Origin: DATFML01 sp964571225
GTDB taxonomy: Bacteria; Pseudomonadota; Gammaproteobacteria; DATFLG01
DNA length: 40,933 nt
Direction: 5' to 3'
Assembly: GCA_964571225.1 (NCBI GenBank)
Contig: CAZNBB010000023.1
Span: 1 to 40,933 of the forward strand
Part shown: positions 7,557 to 15,053 of the stretch, one piece after another
Position numbering within the stretch: the stretch's first letter is position 1
How the letters are laid out: each line of letters begins with the position of its first letter
Made by a program: the position numbers and the translations under genes
Notes under the pieces: model-generated
What the model saw: the letters and a program-made list of their open reading frames with translations, nothing else
Databases searched by the model: none
What the model was told of the DNA's origin: nothing

Positions 7557-8588
7557 TCAGGGCAGCAGCGCAACCTGATCCAGGCCCGCCGTCTCTTCCA
7601 GACCAAACATGACGTTCATGTTCTGTATCGCCTGCCCGGCGGCGCCCTTGACCAGATTGTCGATCACCGCCAGCACCACCACAGTATCTTCCCCTTGGGG
7701 GCGGTGCACGGCGATGCGGCAGTGGTTGGCGCCGCGTACGCTGCGCGTCTCGGGCTGCGCGCCGGCCGGCATGACATCCACGAACGGCTCGGAGGCGAAA
7801 CGCTTTTCGAATACCGCCTGCAGGTCCGTCGACCGATCGGAGAGGCGGCCGTACAACGTCGCATGGATCCCTCGCACCATGGGCACCAGATGGGGCACGA
7901 ACGTCAGCCCTACCGGACCGCCGGCGGCCAGCGCCAGCTGCTGGCGTATCTCCGGCAGATGGCGGTGGCCCGCCACGCCGTAGGCCTTGAAGCTGCCGTC
8001 CACCTCGGAGAACAGGCTGGCAACCTTGGCACCGCGACCGGCACCGCTGACGCCGGACTTGGCGTCGGCGATCAGGGTGGCCGCATCCACCAGCCCGCTT
8101 TCCACGAGGGGCAGAAATCCCAGCGTCACCGCCGTGGGATAGCAACCGGGATTGGCCACCAGACGGGCCTCGCGGACAGCCTCCCGGTTCATCTCCGGCA
8201 GCCCATAGACCGCTTCGGCCAGCACTTCGGGGCAGGCATGGGGCATACCGTACCACTGTTCCCACAGCGCGGGATCGCGCAACCTGAAATCCGCCGCCAG
8301 ATCGACCACCCGCACCCCGGCTTCCAGCAACTGGGGAACCAATCCCATCGCGGTACCGTTGGGGGTGGCGAAGAACACCAGGTCACACTCGGCGAGGGAC
8401 GCCGCGTCCGGTTCGCTGAACACCAGATCGACCCGCCCGCGCAGGTTGGGGAACAGGTCCGCCACCGGTATGCCGGCTTCGGAACGGGAGGTAATGACGC
8501 GCGCCCGCGCGCCCGGATGACCCGCCAGCAGACGCAGCAGTTCGACGCCCGTGTAACCCGTTCCACCCACCACACCAACATTGATCAT
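7557..8588 (-). CDS. argC: N-acetyl-gamma-glutamyl-phosphate reductase
   Basis: Catalyses the NADPH-dependent third step of arginine synthesis. The 343-residue length is standard. A Rossmann motif GVVGGTGYTG begins at residue 5, and the catalytic cysteine is Cys149 in NPGCYPT. Its family is the long (type 1) ArgC. It leads the minus-strand run with DUF6776, bactofilin and erpA. The ATG at 8588 lies about 100 bp downstream of the terminator of a candidate small RNA, so it needs its own promoter or read-through. Another arginine gene, argE, is at the right edge of the window. Confidence 0.96.
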   Translation of the reverse strand: MINVGVVGGTGYTGVELLRLLAGHPGARARVITSRSEAGIPVADLFPNLRGRVDLVFSEPDAASLAECDLVFFATPNGTAMGLVPQLLEAGVRVVDLAADFRLRDPALWEQWYGMPHACPEVLAEAVYGLPEMNREAVREARLVANPGCYPTAVTLGFLPLVESGLVDAATLIADAKSGVSGAGRGAKVASLFSEVDGSFKAYGVAGHRHLPEIRQQLALAAGGPVGLTFVPHLVPMVRGIHATLYGRLSDRSTDLQAVFEKRFASEPFVDVMPAGAQPETRSVRGANHCRIAVHRPQGEDTVVVLAVIDNLVKGAAGQAIQNMNVMFGLEETAGLDQVALLP

Positions 8589-8691
8589 GGTACGAAACTA
8601 CCCTAGTAGCCGCTCATCGGACGTGTCATGATAAGAGTTGACGAACAGAGGTGAAAGAGTGGTGGATTGGCATTGGGGCGAGGCACCAAAG

Positions 8692-8713
8692 AAAAAAAGC
8701 GGCCGAAGCCGCT
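8692..8713 (-). terminator. rho-independent terminator of the candidate small RNA
   Basis: The minus strand reads AGCGGC-TTCG-GCCGCT (stem 8698-8703 with 8708-8713, a stable UUCG tetraloop) followed by an uninterrupted T-run (8692-8698). This is a textbook intrinsic terminator. No protein-coding gene on the minus strand ends here, so it must end a non-coding transcript. Confidence 0.88.
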
Positions 8714-8804
8714 CATGGATACTGCAGGTTATTAATGTAGTTCGTTGTTGTTCTCTCCCGACCGAGAATTATTCCTCCCGCGCCGCGCCCCCAAGAATCG
8801 ATTT
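8692..8804 (-). ncRNA. candidate small RNA, about 110 nt
   Basis: A strong promoter (8810-8839) fires into a stretch with no plausible reading frame that ends at a textbook terminator (8692-8713). The transcript would be about 105-113 nt. Its 5' part contains GGGGGCGCGGCGCGGGAGGA; its middle (about 8720-8755) is A/C-rich and looks unpaired, with ACAACAACGAAC. It has two GGA or GGGA motifs of the kind bound by CsrA/RsmA, which is only suggestive. I do not recognise it as 6S, tmRNA, RNase P RNA or SRP RNA. Alternatively it could be an attenuated leader of argC, but about 100 bp separate the terminator from the argC start. Confidence 0.65.
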
Positions 8805-8809
8805 GGGGA

Positions 8810-8839
8810 TGTATACACGCACCTGTTGGGAAACGTCAA
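8810..8839 (-). promoter_or_regulatory. strong promoter of the candidate small RNA
   Basis: The minus strand has TTGACG (8834-8839) and TATACA (8810-8815) 18 bp apart; a frame of TGTATA two bases upstream gives 16 bp. Immediately upstream (about 8840-8880) lies a very AT-rich block with A- and T-tracts, unlike the surrounding high-GC DNA, which looks like an UP element. The same AT block lies upstream of clcA on the other strand. Confidence 0.7.
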
Positions 8840-8981
8840 GTTTCTGATTAATATTAATTTTTTCTAATCTTCTAAATTTCGCCCTGCCGGGGCTGCGGCA
8901 GCCGCCGCCACCCTCGCAGGCAAATGCCGGACGGTCGACGGGCTCACACGCTGCAATCCGGCCTGGGGCAAGGGGTTTCGG

Positions 8982-10382
8982 ATGTTTCACCGACTGCTCA
9001 AGTCCGGTCGGAGACTGCTCTCGGCCGATGCCTGGAAAACACGCCTGGTGTTCTGGGCGGGCGCCATCGTGCTCGGCCTCATATCCACCGGATTCGCACT
9101 GGTCACCGATCAGGCCAATGGACTGTTCCATTACCTGGCAGGGCGCTGGTCGTTTGCGCCCCTGATTCTTTGCCCCCTGGGACTGGGCCTGGTGGGATGG
9201 CTCACCAAGCGCTACGCCCAAGGCGCGCAGGGCAGCGGCATTCCCCAGTGCATTGCCGCCCTGCAGATGCGCGAGCATGTGAGTCGCAGCCGCGTGCTGT
9301 CCCTGCGAATCGCGGTCAGCAAGATCGGCCTCACCCTTCTCGGGGTGCTGGGGGGCGCCTCCATCGGTCGCGAGGGCCCTACTGTCCACGTGGGCTCGGC
9401 AGTGATGTTCTCCCTCGGGCGCTGGGCCAAGTTTCCCTACCATTACATGGACCACGGCCTGATCCTGGCCGGTGGCGCCGCGGGTATCGGCGCGGCCTTC
9501 AACACGCCGCTGGCGGGCATCCTGTTCGCCGTCGAGGAAATGAGCCGATCCTTCGAGGAGCGCACCAGCGGCACCCTGCTGACAGCCGTCATCTTGGCCG
9601 GCCTGACCTCGGTGGCCATCCAGGGCAACTACACCTATTTCGGCACCACCACCGCCAGTTTGGAACCCGGACAGGTGTGGTTGCCCATCCTGGTCTGCGG
9701 CATCGTCGGCGGCATGCTCGGCGGGCTTTTCAGTACCGTCCTGCTGTGGGGTACGCGCCGCCTGGCGCCGCTTGCCAGCAACAAGCCGGTGTTGCTGGCA
9801 CTGCTGTGCGGAACCGGCATCGCCGTTATCGGCCTGGCGTCCGGCGGGCTGACCTACGGCACCGGTTACGAGGAGGCCAAGCAGGTGGTCACCCAGAGCG
9901 GGGCAATGCCTGCCTCCTTCCCCTACTTCAAGATGCTGGCCACCCTGGTGTCCTATCTCAGCGGTATCCCGGGCGGACTGTTCGCCCCCACCCTGGCCAG
10001 TGGAGCGGGGCTGGGCCAGAACCTCTCCCACCTCATGCCGGGTCTGCCGGCCGGCGCGATAATCATCCTGGGCATGGTCGCCTATTTCACCGGGGTGGTG
10101 CAGACGCCCATCACGTCCTTCGTCATCGTGATGGAAATGACCGACAATTCCGGGCTGCTGCTGCCGCTGATGGCAACCTCCTTCGTCGCCTACGGCACCT
10201 CCCGGCTGATCTGCCCCGAGCCCATCTACCAGGCACTTGCCCAGACCTTTCTGCCCAGGCGTACGCCACCCCCGGTCAGCGCGGACAACGCGCCCCGCGA
10301 GGACGCCGACACCGCGGGCGAGGCGACTGCCCCCGCCCGGGAGCCGCCGCGCAAGGCATCGGGAGAGTCCCCGAAACTGTGA
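8982..10382 (+). CDS. clcA: ClC-family chloride/proton antiporter
   Basis: An inner-membrane anion transporter with about ten or more hydrophobic segments and 466 residues. The selectivity-filter signatures are present: GSGIPQ (84-89), GREGP (129-133) and GIPGGLFAP (328-336). The gating glutamate is Glu131 and the inner proton glutamate is in VEEM (Glu185-186), with Tyr416 in the anion-coordinating position (EPIYQAL). These residues point to a 2Cl-/H+ exchanger rather than a passive channel. The last ~35 residues are a Pro/Ala/Glu-rich cytoplasmic tail; there are no CBS domains. It heads a plus-strand run with DUF4126 and a TlpA-like gene and faces the candidate small RNA. Confidence 0.93.
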   Translation: MFHRLLKSGRRLLSADAWKTRLVFWAGAIVLGLISTGFALVTDQANGLFHYLAGRWSFAPLILCPLGLGLVGWLTKRYAQGAQGSGIPQCIAALQMREHVSRSRVLSLRIAVSKIGLTLLGVLGGASIGREGPTVHVGSAVMFSLGRWAKFPYHYMDHGLILAGGAAGIGAAFNTPLAGILFAVEEMSRSFEERTSGTLLTAVILAGLTSVAIQGNYTYFGTTTASLEPGQVWLPILVCGIVGGMLGGLFSTVLLWGTRRLAPLASNKPVLLALLCGTGIAVIGLASGGLTYGTGYEEAKQVVTQSGAMPASFPYFKMLATLVSYLSGIPGGLFAPTLASGAGLGQNLSHLMPGLPAGAIIILGMVAYFTGVVQTPITSFVIVMEMTDNSGLLLPLMATSFVAYGTSRLICPEPIYQALAQTFLPRRTPPPVSADNAPREDADTAGEATAPAREPPRKASGESPKL

Positions 10383-10479
10383 GTGGTCTACTCTTCCGGC
10401 GGGCCCGGCCACCGGGTAACATGGAACCGGCGGGCATCAGACCCGATTGAGCCAGCGGGTGTGGGGAGAGGTCCCGGCC

Positions 10480-11154
10480 ATGCATGCAGTGGATACCATA
10501 GCCCTGACCATGGGCGTCGCCTGGGCCAGCGGCATCAACCTGTACGCCGCCATCTTCGTACTGGGTTACCTGGGGGCGACGGGCAACATCGTGCTCCCTC
10601 CCGACCTGCAGGTGCTCAGCGACCCATTGGTGCTGTTCGCCGCCGGCTTCATGTACTGTGTGGAGTTCTTCGCTGACAAGACGCCGGGTGTGGACACGGC
10701 CTGGGACTCGCTGCATACGTTCATCCGCATTCCGGCCGCCGCCATGCTGGCAGCAGGGGCCGTGGGCGACGTCAGTCCGGCCGCCCAACTGGCCGCGGGC
10801 CTGGTGGGCGGCACGCTGGCCGCCGGCACCCATGCCACCAAGGCCGGCACGCGACTGCTGATCAACACCTCGCCGGAGCCGTTCACCAACTGGGCGGCGT
10901 CCATCGGCGAGGACCTGATGGTGATCGCGGGGCTCTGGACGGCATTGCACCATCCCGTACTGTTCCTGCTGTTGCTGGCGCTGTTCATCCTGTTGATGGT
11001 GTGGTTGCTGCCCAGGATCTGGCGGGTGCTGCGCCAGGCAGCAAGCTTTCTGGGACGCTGGCTGCGCGGCCGGAACCGCGGCGAGCCGCCGGCGGTCAAT
11101 ACTGCGGCGCCGAAAACGCTGCCGGACAAACGAGACAACGAGACGACATCATGA
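10480..11154 (+). CDS. DUF4126 membrane protein
   Basis: A 224-residue integral membrane protein of unknown function. It has an N-terminal hydrophobic half with GINLYAAIFVLGYLGATG, a conserved FFADKTPGVDTAWD loop (about 67-80), a Gly/Ala-rich central segment and two C-terminal membrane helices. The FxADK-PxxD loop and GT-ATK segment are what I recognise as DUF4126. The ATG at 10480 follows GGAGAGG at 8 bp; a TTG at 10447 would add 11 residues. The stop overlaps the ATG of the TlpA-like gene (ATGA), so the two are translationally coupled, but this does not give a function. Confidence 0.8.
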   Translation: MHAVDTIALTMGVAWASGINLYAAIFVLGYLGATGNIVLPPDLQVLSDPLVLFAAGFMYCVEFFADKTPGVDTAWDSLHTFIRIPAAAMLAAGAVGDVSPAAQLAAGLVGGTLAAGTHATKAGTRLLINTSPEPFTNWAASIGEDLMVIAGLWTALHHPVLFLLLLALFILLMVWLLPRIWRVLRQAASFLGRWLRGRNRGEPPAVNTAAPKTLPDKRDNETTS

Positions 11155-11684
11155 AGTTCAAAGACGCACTGATCGTCCTGTTCGCCGTGGTGCTGATCGG
11201 CGTACTGGGCTACGTATGGTTCGCGCCCACCGGCCTGACGCGGGCGCCGGACATCACCATGACGACCATCTACGGCAAGCACATCGATCTGGCCAAACTG
11301 CGGGGTCGCCCGGTGCTGATCACCTTCTGGGCCACCACCTGCCCGGGCTGCGTGGCCGAGATGCCCCACCTGATAAAGCTGTACAAGGAACTCGCGCCCA
11401 GGGGGCTGGAGGTGATCGGGGTCGCCATGAACTACGACCCGCCGAACCAGGTCATGGCCATGGCCAAGGAGCGCAACATACCCTACCCGGTGACGGTAGA
11501 CACCCAGGGCAAGGTGGCCAAGGCGTTCGGCGATATACAGCTCACGCCGACCTCCTTTCTGATCGCGCCGGACGGGCGTATCGTCAAGCAGAAGATCGGG
11601 GAGATGAACATGGAGGCGGTGCGCAAGCAGATCCTGACCATGACTGCCTCCGGCGCCGCCAGCGGCGCCCATGTGGCGGGATGA
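11151..11684 (+). CDS. TlpA/ResA-like membrane-anchored thioredoxin
   Basis: A 177-residue thiol-disulfide oxidoreductase facing the periplasm. One N-terminal membrane anchor (about 5-23) is followed by a thioredoxin fold with the active site CPGC (64-67) in WATTCPGC and the cis-proline in LTPTSFLI. AhpC/TSA-type TlpA proteins of this kind supply reductant for cytochrome c maturation or other periplasmic cysteines. The ATG overlaps the DUF4126 stop by ATGA. The neighbours are a HemJ-like protein (haem) and YggX (iron), so a role near haem or metal-protein maturation is plausible; this is inference. Confidence 0.9.
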   Translation: MKFKDALIVLFAVVLIGVLGYVWFAPTGLTRAPDITMTTIYGKHIDLAKLRGRPVLITFWATTCPGCVAEMPHLIKLYKELAPRGLEVIGVAMNYDPPNQVMAMAKERNIPYPVTVDTQGKVAKAFGDIQLTPTSFLIAPDGRIVKQKIGEMNMEAVRKQILTMTASGAASGAHVAG

Positions 11685-11722
11685 GGGCACCTGCCCCCAC
11701 CTGCCGTAGGGAGGCTTGAGCC

Positions 11723-12145
11723 ATGCTCTGGGTCAAGGCCTTCCACGTCATCTTCATGGTTACCTGGTTCGCGGGTCTGTTCTATTTGCCGCGCCTGTTC
11801 GTCTACCATGCCGAGGTCCGGGACACGGAGGGCGACGAGCGGTTCAAGGTGATGGAGCGCAAGCTCTACGCCATCATGACCATCGGAGCGGTCATGACCG
11901 TGTTCTTCGGCGTCTGGCTGCTGATCGGCTATGCCTGGCAGGCCTACAAGGCCAGTATGTGGCTGCACCTGAAGTTGGCCCTGGTCGGGGTGCTGATCGT
12001 TTATCATCTGTATTGTGGAAAGCTGGTGCGGGACTTTCGCGACGGCCATAATCGGCACGGGCATGTCTGGTATCGGTGGTTCAATGAGATACCGGCCCTG
12101 CTGCTGATAGCGATCGTCATCCTGGTGATCGTGAAGCCCTTCTGA
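11723..12145 (+). CDS. hemJ: HemJ-like protoporphyrinogen oxidase (UPF0093/CopD-like)
   Basis: A 140-residue protein with four predicted membrane helices. The N-terminus WVKAFHVIFMVTWFAGLFYL holds the conserved His8, and the rest fits HemJ, the oxygen-independent-type protoporphyrinogen IX oxidase of haem synthesis. The start follows GGGAGG at good spacing, 38 bp after the TlpA gene. In Pseudomonas a hemJ homologue also lies next to argC, so the locus is conserved although here it is on the far side of clcA. Other CopD-superfamily members have similar length, so the enzyme activity is inferred from family only. Confidence 0.86.
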   Translation: MLWVKAFHVIFMVTWFAGLFYLPRLFVYHAEVRDTEGDERFKVMERKLYAIMTIGAVMTVFFGVWLLIGYAWQAYKASMWLHLKLALVGVLIVYHLYCGKLVRDFRDGHNRHGHVWYRWFNEIPALLLIAIVILVIVKPF

Positions 12146-12195
12146 GCCCGCGCGGCCACACCCCACTGCAAAGAGAGCTGCTGAGAGATTGTGTT

Positions 12196-12480
12196 ATGAC
12201 CCGGATTGTCCATTGTGTCGTACTGAAGCGGGAGGCCGAAGGCCTCGACGCGCCGCCCCATCCCGGCCCCCTGGGGGAAAGGATTTACGAGAACGTGTCG
12301 CGGGAAGGCTGGCAGAAATGGCTCGAGCGACTGACCATGATCATCAATGAAAACGGCCTCAGCACCGCCGATCCCGGCAGCGTGGAGGTCATCGAGAAAC
12401 ATATGATCGGGTTTCTGTTCGACGAGGGCGAATACGGCGGCGTACCCCAGGGGTTTCGTCCGCCGGGCGGCAAGAAATAG
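12196..12480 (+). CDS. yggX: Fe(2+)-trafficking protein YggX
   Basis: A 94-residue cytoplasmic protein of the YggX family, which limits oxidative damage to Fe-S proteins in E. coli and Salmonella. Cys7 in MTRIVHC matches the family's key cysteine, and the core motifs GERIYENVSREGWQKWL and GLSTADP are typical. It lies 50 bp after hemJ on the same strand, so it is likely in the same transcript. Its presence here with two A-type Fe-S carriers nearby is in keeping with an iron-handling neighbourhood. The gene ends before a convergent ATP-grasp gene; I see no clean terminator in the 151 bp between. Confidence 0.95.
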   Translation: MTRIVHCVVLKREAEGLDAPPHPGPLGERIYENVSREGWQKWLERLTMIINENGLSTADPGSVEVIEKHMIGFLFDEGEYGGVPQGFRPPGGKK

Positions 12481-12631
12481 TGGGAGCCATCTAAAAATGC
12501 GTCCCGCCCGCCAATCCTGCGTTGCGGATCGCGCTGCGGTGCTCATTTGCCCCTGTAAGTGGCGCATCACGCGTCATCCGCGCCTTGTCCTGACAGCCGA
12601 TCCACGACGTTGAGACAGGTTCCAGCTTCGT

Positions 12632-13909
12632 TCAACCCGCAGACAGATTGAACAGCGGTGCCACCACCACGTTCAACCGCCCGTGGGCGGCCCGCAAGGC
12701 CTGTTCGGCAGCCTCCGGCGTGGGCGCCTGTGAGAATACGAAACCCAGGTAACGGGAACCCTCCGGCAGGGGCACCAACTCGTAGCCTTCCCGCAAACTG
12801 ATTTCCAGATCCTGGATATGGGGTACGCGACGGGCCGCGAGCACCCCCTCCACCCGCCGCAGAATACCCGCCCGGGGGATTGGGATCATCAACACTCCGG
12901 CGCCGCCCGGAGGCGCCTGGGCCTCCAAGGGCCGGCCCATGGCCTGGGCCAGCACCAGTTCCTCCAGACCCTGACCGGTACCGAACTTGAGCAGCCGGGC
13001 GCACTCGCCGCCGATGGTCCTGGAAGCGACCTCCATGATCCAGGCATCGCCGCCGCTGACACGCAGTTCGGCATGCACCGGCCCTTCGCGCAGGCCGTAG
13101 GCCGCACAGGCCTGCGCAACCCGCCGGCGCACCGCCCGCTGCTGCACCTCCGGCAGGCGCGACGGACTGATGTAATAGGTCTCTTCGAAGAAAGGCCCTT
13201 CCATGGGGTCCGGCTTGTCGAACAGTGCCAGCACCCGCAGCTCGCCGTCGTGAAGCAGCCCCTCAAGCGCCACTTCCGGACCGCTGATGAAAGCTTCCAC
13301 CAGCACCGTATTGCGCTCGTCAGGGTCACGGGGCGCTTCCCGCTCCAGGATGCGCTGAATACGCGCGCAGGCCGACGCGAGCTCGGCCCCGTTGTCGGCC
13401 CGGATCACGCCGCGGCTGGCGGACAACGCCAGGGGCTTTGCTACACAGGGATAGGCAACCTGGGCGATCTGCGGTCCGAGCGGCGCGGTCAGATCGACAC
13501 GCCAATGGCGGGGTATGGGCAGCCCGGCCTGAGCCAGTCGCGCCCGGGCCAGATCCTTGCGCCGGGAAATGCGGGCCGCCTCGGGCGGATTGTGGGGCAG
13601 GCCGAGGGCGCGGGCGACGCGGCTGGTCAGTTCCACGCTGGCGTCGTCGGTGGCCACCACGCCGTGGAACGGCCGCCGGCGGGCCTCGGCCACCAACAGA
13701 TCGACGGCATCCGGCCCATGCAGATCCACCTGTATGCCGCCGACCATACGGTTGACCAGGGAATGCTTGCCTTCGGAGGCGACCAACAGCTCAACACCCA
13801 ACCGGCGCGCGGCATCCAGATAGGCGAAGGTCCGATAGCTGTTGGCGGGGGCGACCAGCAGAAGGCGTGCGGCCCCGCTTTGCGGGGCCGCACCACTGGA
13901 GTCATTCAA
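12632..13909 (-). CDS. ATP-grasp ligase of unknown substrate
   Basis: An ATP-dependent carboxylate-amine or peptide-like ligase of 425 residues. A Rossmann-like pre-ATP-grasp domain (about 15-120) begins with ARLLLVAPANS. The ATP-grasp core follows: nucleotide-binding CVAKPLALSASRGV, then acidic metal ligands in VHAELRV and WIMEVASRTIGGE. A small C-terminal domain completes it. The layout resembles PurT/carnosine-synthase/BacD-type ligases, but no substrate can be named. The frame is open to 14044 through the upstream gene; the only in-frame start after the A-type carrier stop is TTG at 13909, with no good ribosome binding site. A strong hairpin (13869-13891) sits in the first codons. Confidence 0.85.
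   Translation of the reverse strand: MNDSSGAAPQSGAARLLLVAPANSYRTFAYLDAARRLGVELLVASEGKHSLVNRMVGGIQVDLHGPDAVDLLVAEARRRPFHGVVATDDASVELTSRVARALGLPHNPPEAARISRRKDLARARLAQAGLPIPRHWRVDLTAPLGPQIAQVAYPCVAKPLALSASRGVIRADNGAELASACARIQRILEREAPRDPDERNTVLVEAFISGPEVALEGLLHDGELRVLALFDKPDPMEGPFFEETYYISPSRLPEVQQRAVRRRVAQACAAYGLREGPVHAELRVSGGDAWIMEVASRTIGGECARLLKFGTGQGLEELVLAQAMGRPLEAQAPPGGAGVLMIPIPRAGILRRVEGVLAARRVPHIQDLEISLREGYELVPLPEGSRYLGFVFSQAPTPEAAEQALRAAHGRLNVVVAPLFNLSAG
13869..13891 (-). other. strong hairpin at the start of the ATP-grasp gene
   Basis: A perfect 10-bp GC stem (GCGGCCCCGC with GCGGGGCCGC, loop of three bases) spans codons 7-13 of the ATP-grasp gene. Neither strand has a T-run after it, so it is not a standard terminator. 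In mRNA it would be very stable and could limit translation or expression of the distal gene. Confidence 0.6.
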
Positions 13910-13961
13910 CGGGGAATACCGGCGTGAGAACTCAACGCGCCTGCTGCAGGCGCCGCAGAAC

Positions 13962-14366
13962 TCAGGCGCAGCCGCCACCGGCGGCGCCGCACGCCGAACA
14001 GGTGCCCGCACCCCCGGTCGCAGCGAACACGTTGTTGAAGACAAAGCTCGCGCCCATGGGGCGTTCCACGAAGTCGATTTCCACCCCGCGCAGGAAATTC
14101 AAGGCTACGGCATCGACATAGAGGTTGAAACCGCCGCCGTCCAGCACACAGTCGAACTCGGTGCGCCGATCGGTGAAGGTCATGCCATAGCTCATGCCCC
14201 CGCAGCCGCCGCCGCTCACGAACACCCGGATCGCCTCCAGATCATCGTCCGCGTCGGCGAACAGTTCGGCCAACTTGGCCCGGGCGGTCTCGGTCAACCG
14301 GACATCGCTGTCACTCAACTCGGGTACAAAGGCGATATCGGCTCGCTCAGCAGTCGCTTCGGTCAT
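13962..14366 (-). CDS. divergent A-type iron-sulfur carrier (HesB/IscA family)
   Basis: A 134-residue HesB/IscA-fold protein distinct from ErpA. Cys55 in GGGCGGMSYG matches the first cluster-binding cysteine. The canonical C-terminal CxC is absent: instead the tail has Cys123 and Cys126 (CSAC), followed by a Gly/Ala stretch and Cys133 as the second-last residue. Thus a CxxC plus an extra cysteine replaces CxC. Cluster transfer could differ from ErpA or the protein could bind another metal; this is inference. It precedes the ATP-grasp ligase by 52 bp on the same strand. The start follows GAGGAC. Confidence 0.85.
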   Translation of the reverse strand: MTEATAERADIAFVPELSDSDVRLTETARAKLAELFADADDDLEAIRVFVSGGGCGGMSYGMTFTDRRTEFDCVLDGGGFNLYVDAVALNFLRGVEIDFVERPMGASFVFNNVFAATGGAGTCSACGAAGGGCA

Positions 14367-14532
14367 AGCACAGTCCTCAACAGATCGATAATTGCCGGAA
14401 CCCGGGCACCATGTGCCGCCGGCTCCGGTCGGTTAACGCAAGTCTAGCACCGGCACCGCACGCCTTCACCCCGCCGCCGGCAGGGTTACAGCCGCGCGGC
14501 ACCAGCGGGCAACGTTACGGTCGGGAGCCCAG

Positions 14533-15027
14533 TCAGTCGGGGCCGCGACCGTCGCCGTCCCGGCGGATGACGCCCTTGAATGAGGTGCCCACCCTGAGGG
14601 TGGCGAAATTCAGCACGCTCAGGACGATGGCAATCTCGTAGCGGCCCCAGGCCACCGCGGCGCCGATGGCACCGGTTATCCAGATGCTGGCGGCGGTGGC
14701 AGTGCCGTGCACGGCGTCGCGACCCTTGAGAATGGCGCCTCCGCCGATGAAACCGATGCCGGTCATCAAACCGTACAGGATCCGCGACTGGCTCGCCGAA
14801 CCGTGCAGCACGGACAGGCCGATGAGCACATAGCCACAGCTGCCCAATGCCACCAGCGGGAACGTGCGCAGGCCGGCGCCGCGGGCCTCCCGCTCCCGGT
14901 TCCAGCCTACCGGCACGGCCAGCGCATAGGCGAACACCAGCAGGAGCAGATGGCGCAGAATCAGATGCCAGTCGATATGTGCCAATACCGCCAAGATGCC
15001 ACCCCGCTGCGCAGTCCCTTGCAGCAA
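14533..15027 (-). CDS. MgtC/SapB-family membrane protein
   Basis: A protein of about 164 residues with four to five membrane segments. The signature LRTFPLVALGSCGYVLIG and GIGFIGGGAILK are characteristic of the MgtC N-terminal domain; the cytoplasmic C-terminal ACT-like domain found in virulence-type MgtC is missing, so this is the short form, common in environmental bacteria. MgtC proteins affect growth at low magnesium and modulate F-ATPase in pathogens, but the role of short forms is unclear. The start is uncertain: TTG at 15027 is chosen, with other TTG codons nearby. It follows ptsP by 26 bp and is likely co-transcribed. Confidence 0.86.
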   Translation of the reverse strand: MLQGTAQRGGILAVLAHIDWHLILRHLLLLVFAYALAVPVGWNREREARGAGLRTFPLVALGSCGYVLIGLSVLHGSASQSRILYGLMTGIGFIGGGAILKGRDAVHGTATAASIWITGAIGAAVAWGRYEIAIVLSVLNFATLRVGTSFKGVIRRDGDGRGPD

Positions 15028-15053
15028 GCATAGGCAAGACCTGCGAGCGGATG

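Noticed and set aside
8607..8716. Short peptide on the minus strand beginning ATGAGCGGCTTC across the terminator
   Set aside because: It would run through the terminator stem and T-run and has no ribosome binding site; the repeated ATGAGCGGCT is probably chance.
8769..10412. Minus-strand open frame of 547 codons over clcA
   Set aside because: It mirrors the clcA coding frame and has low-complexity His/Gln-rich composition typical of an antisense frame. It also overlaps the small RNA promoter.
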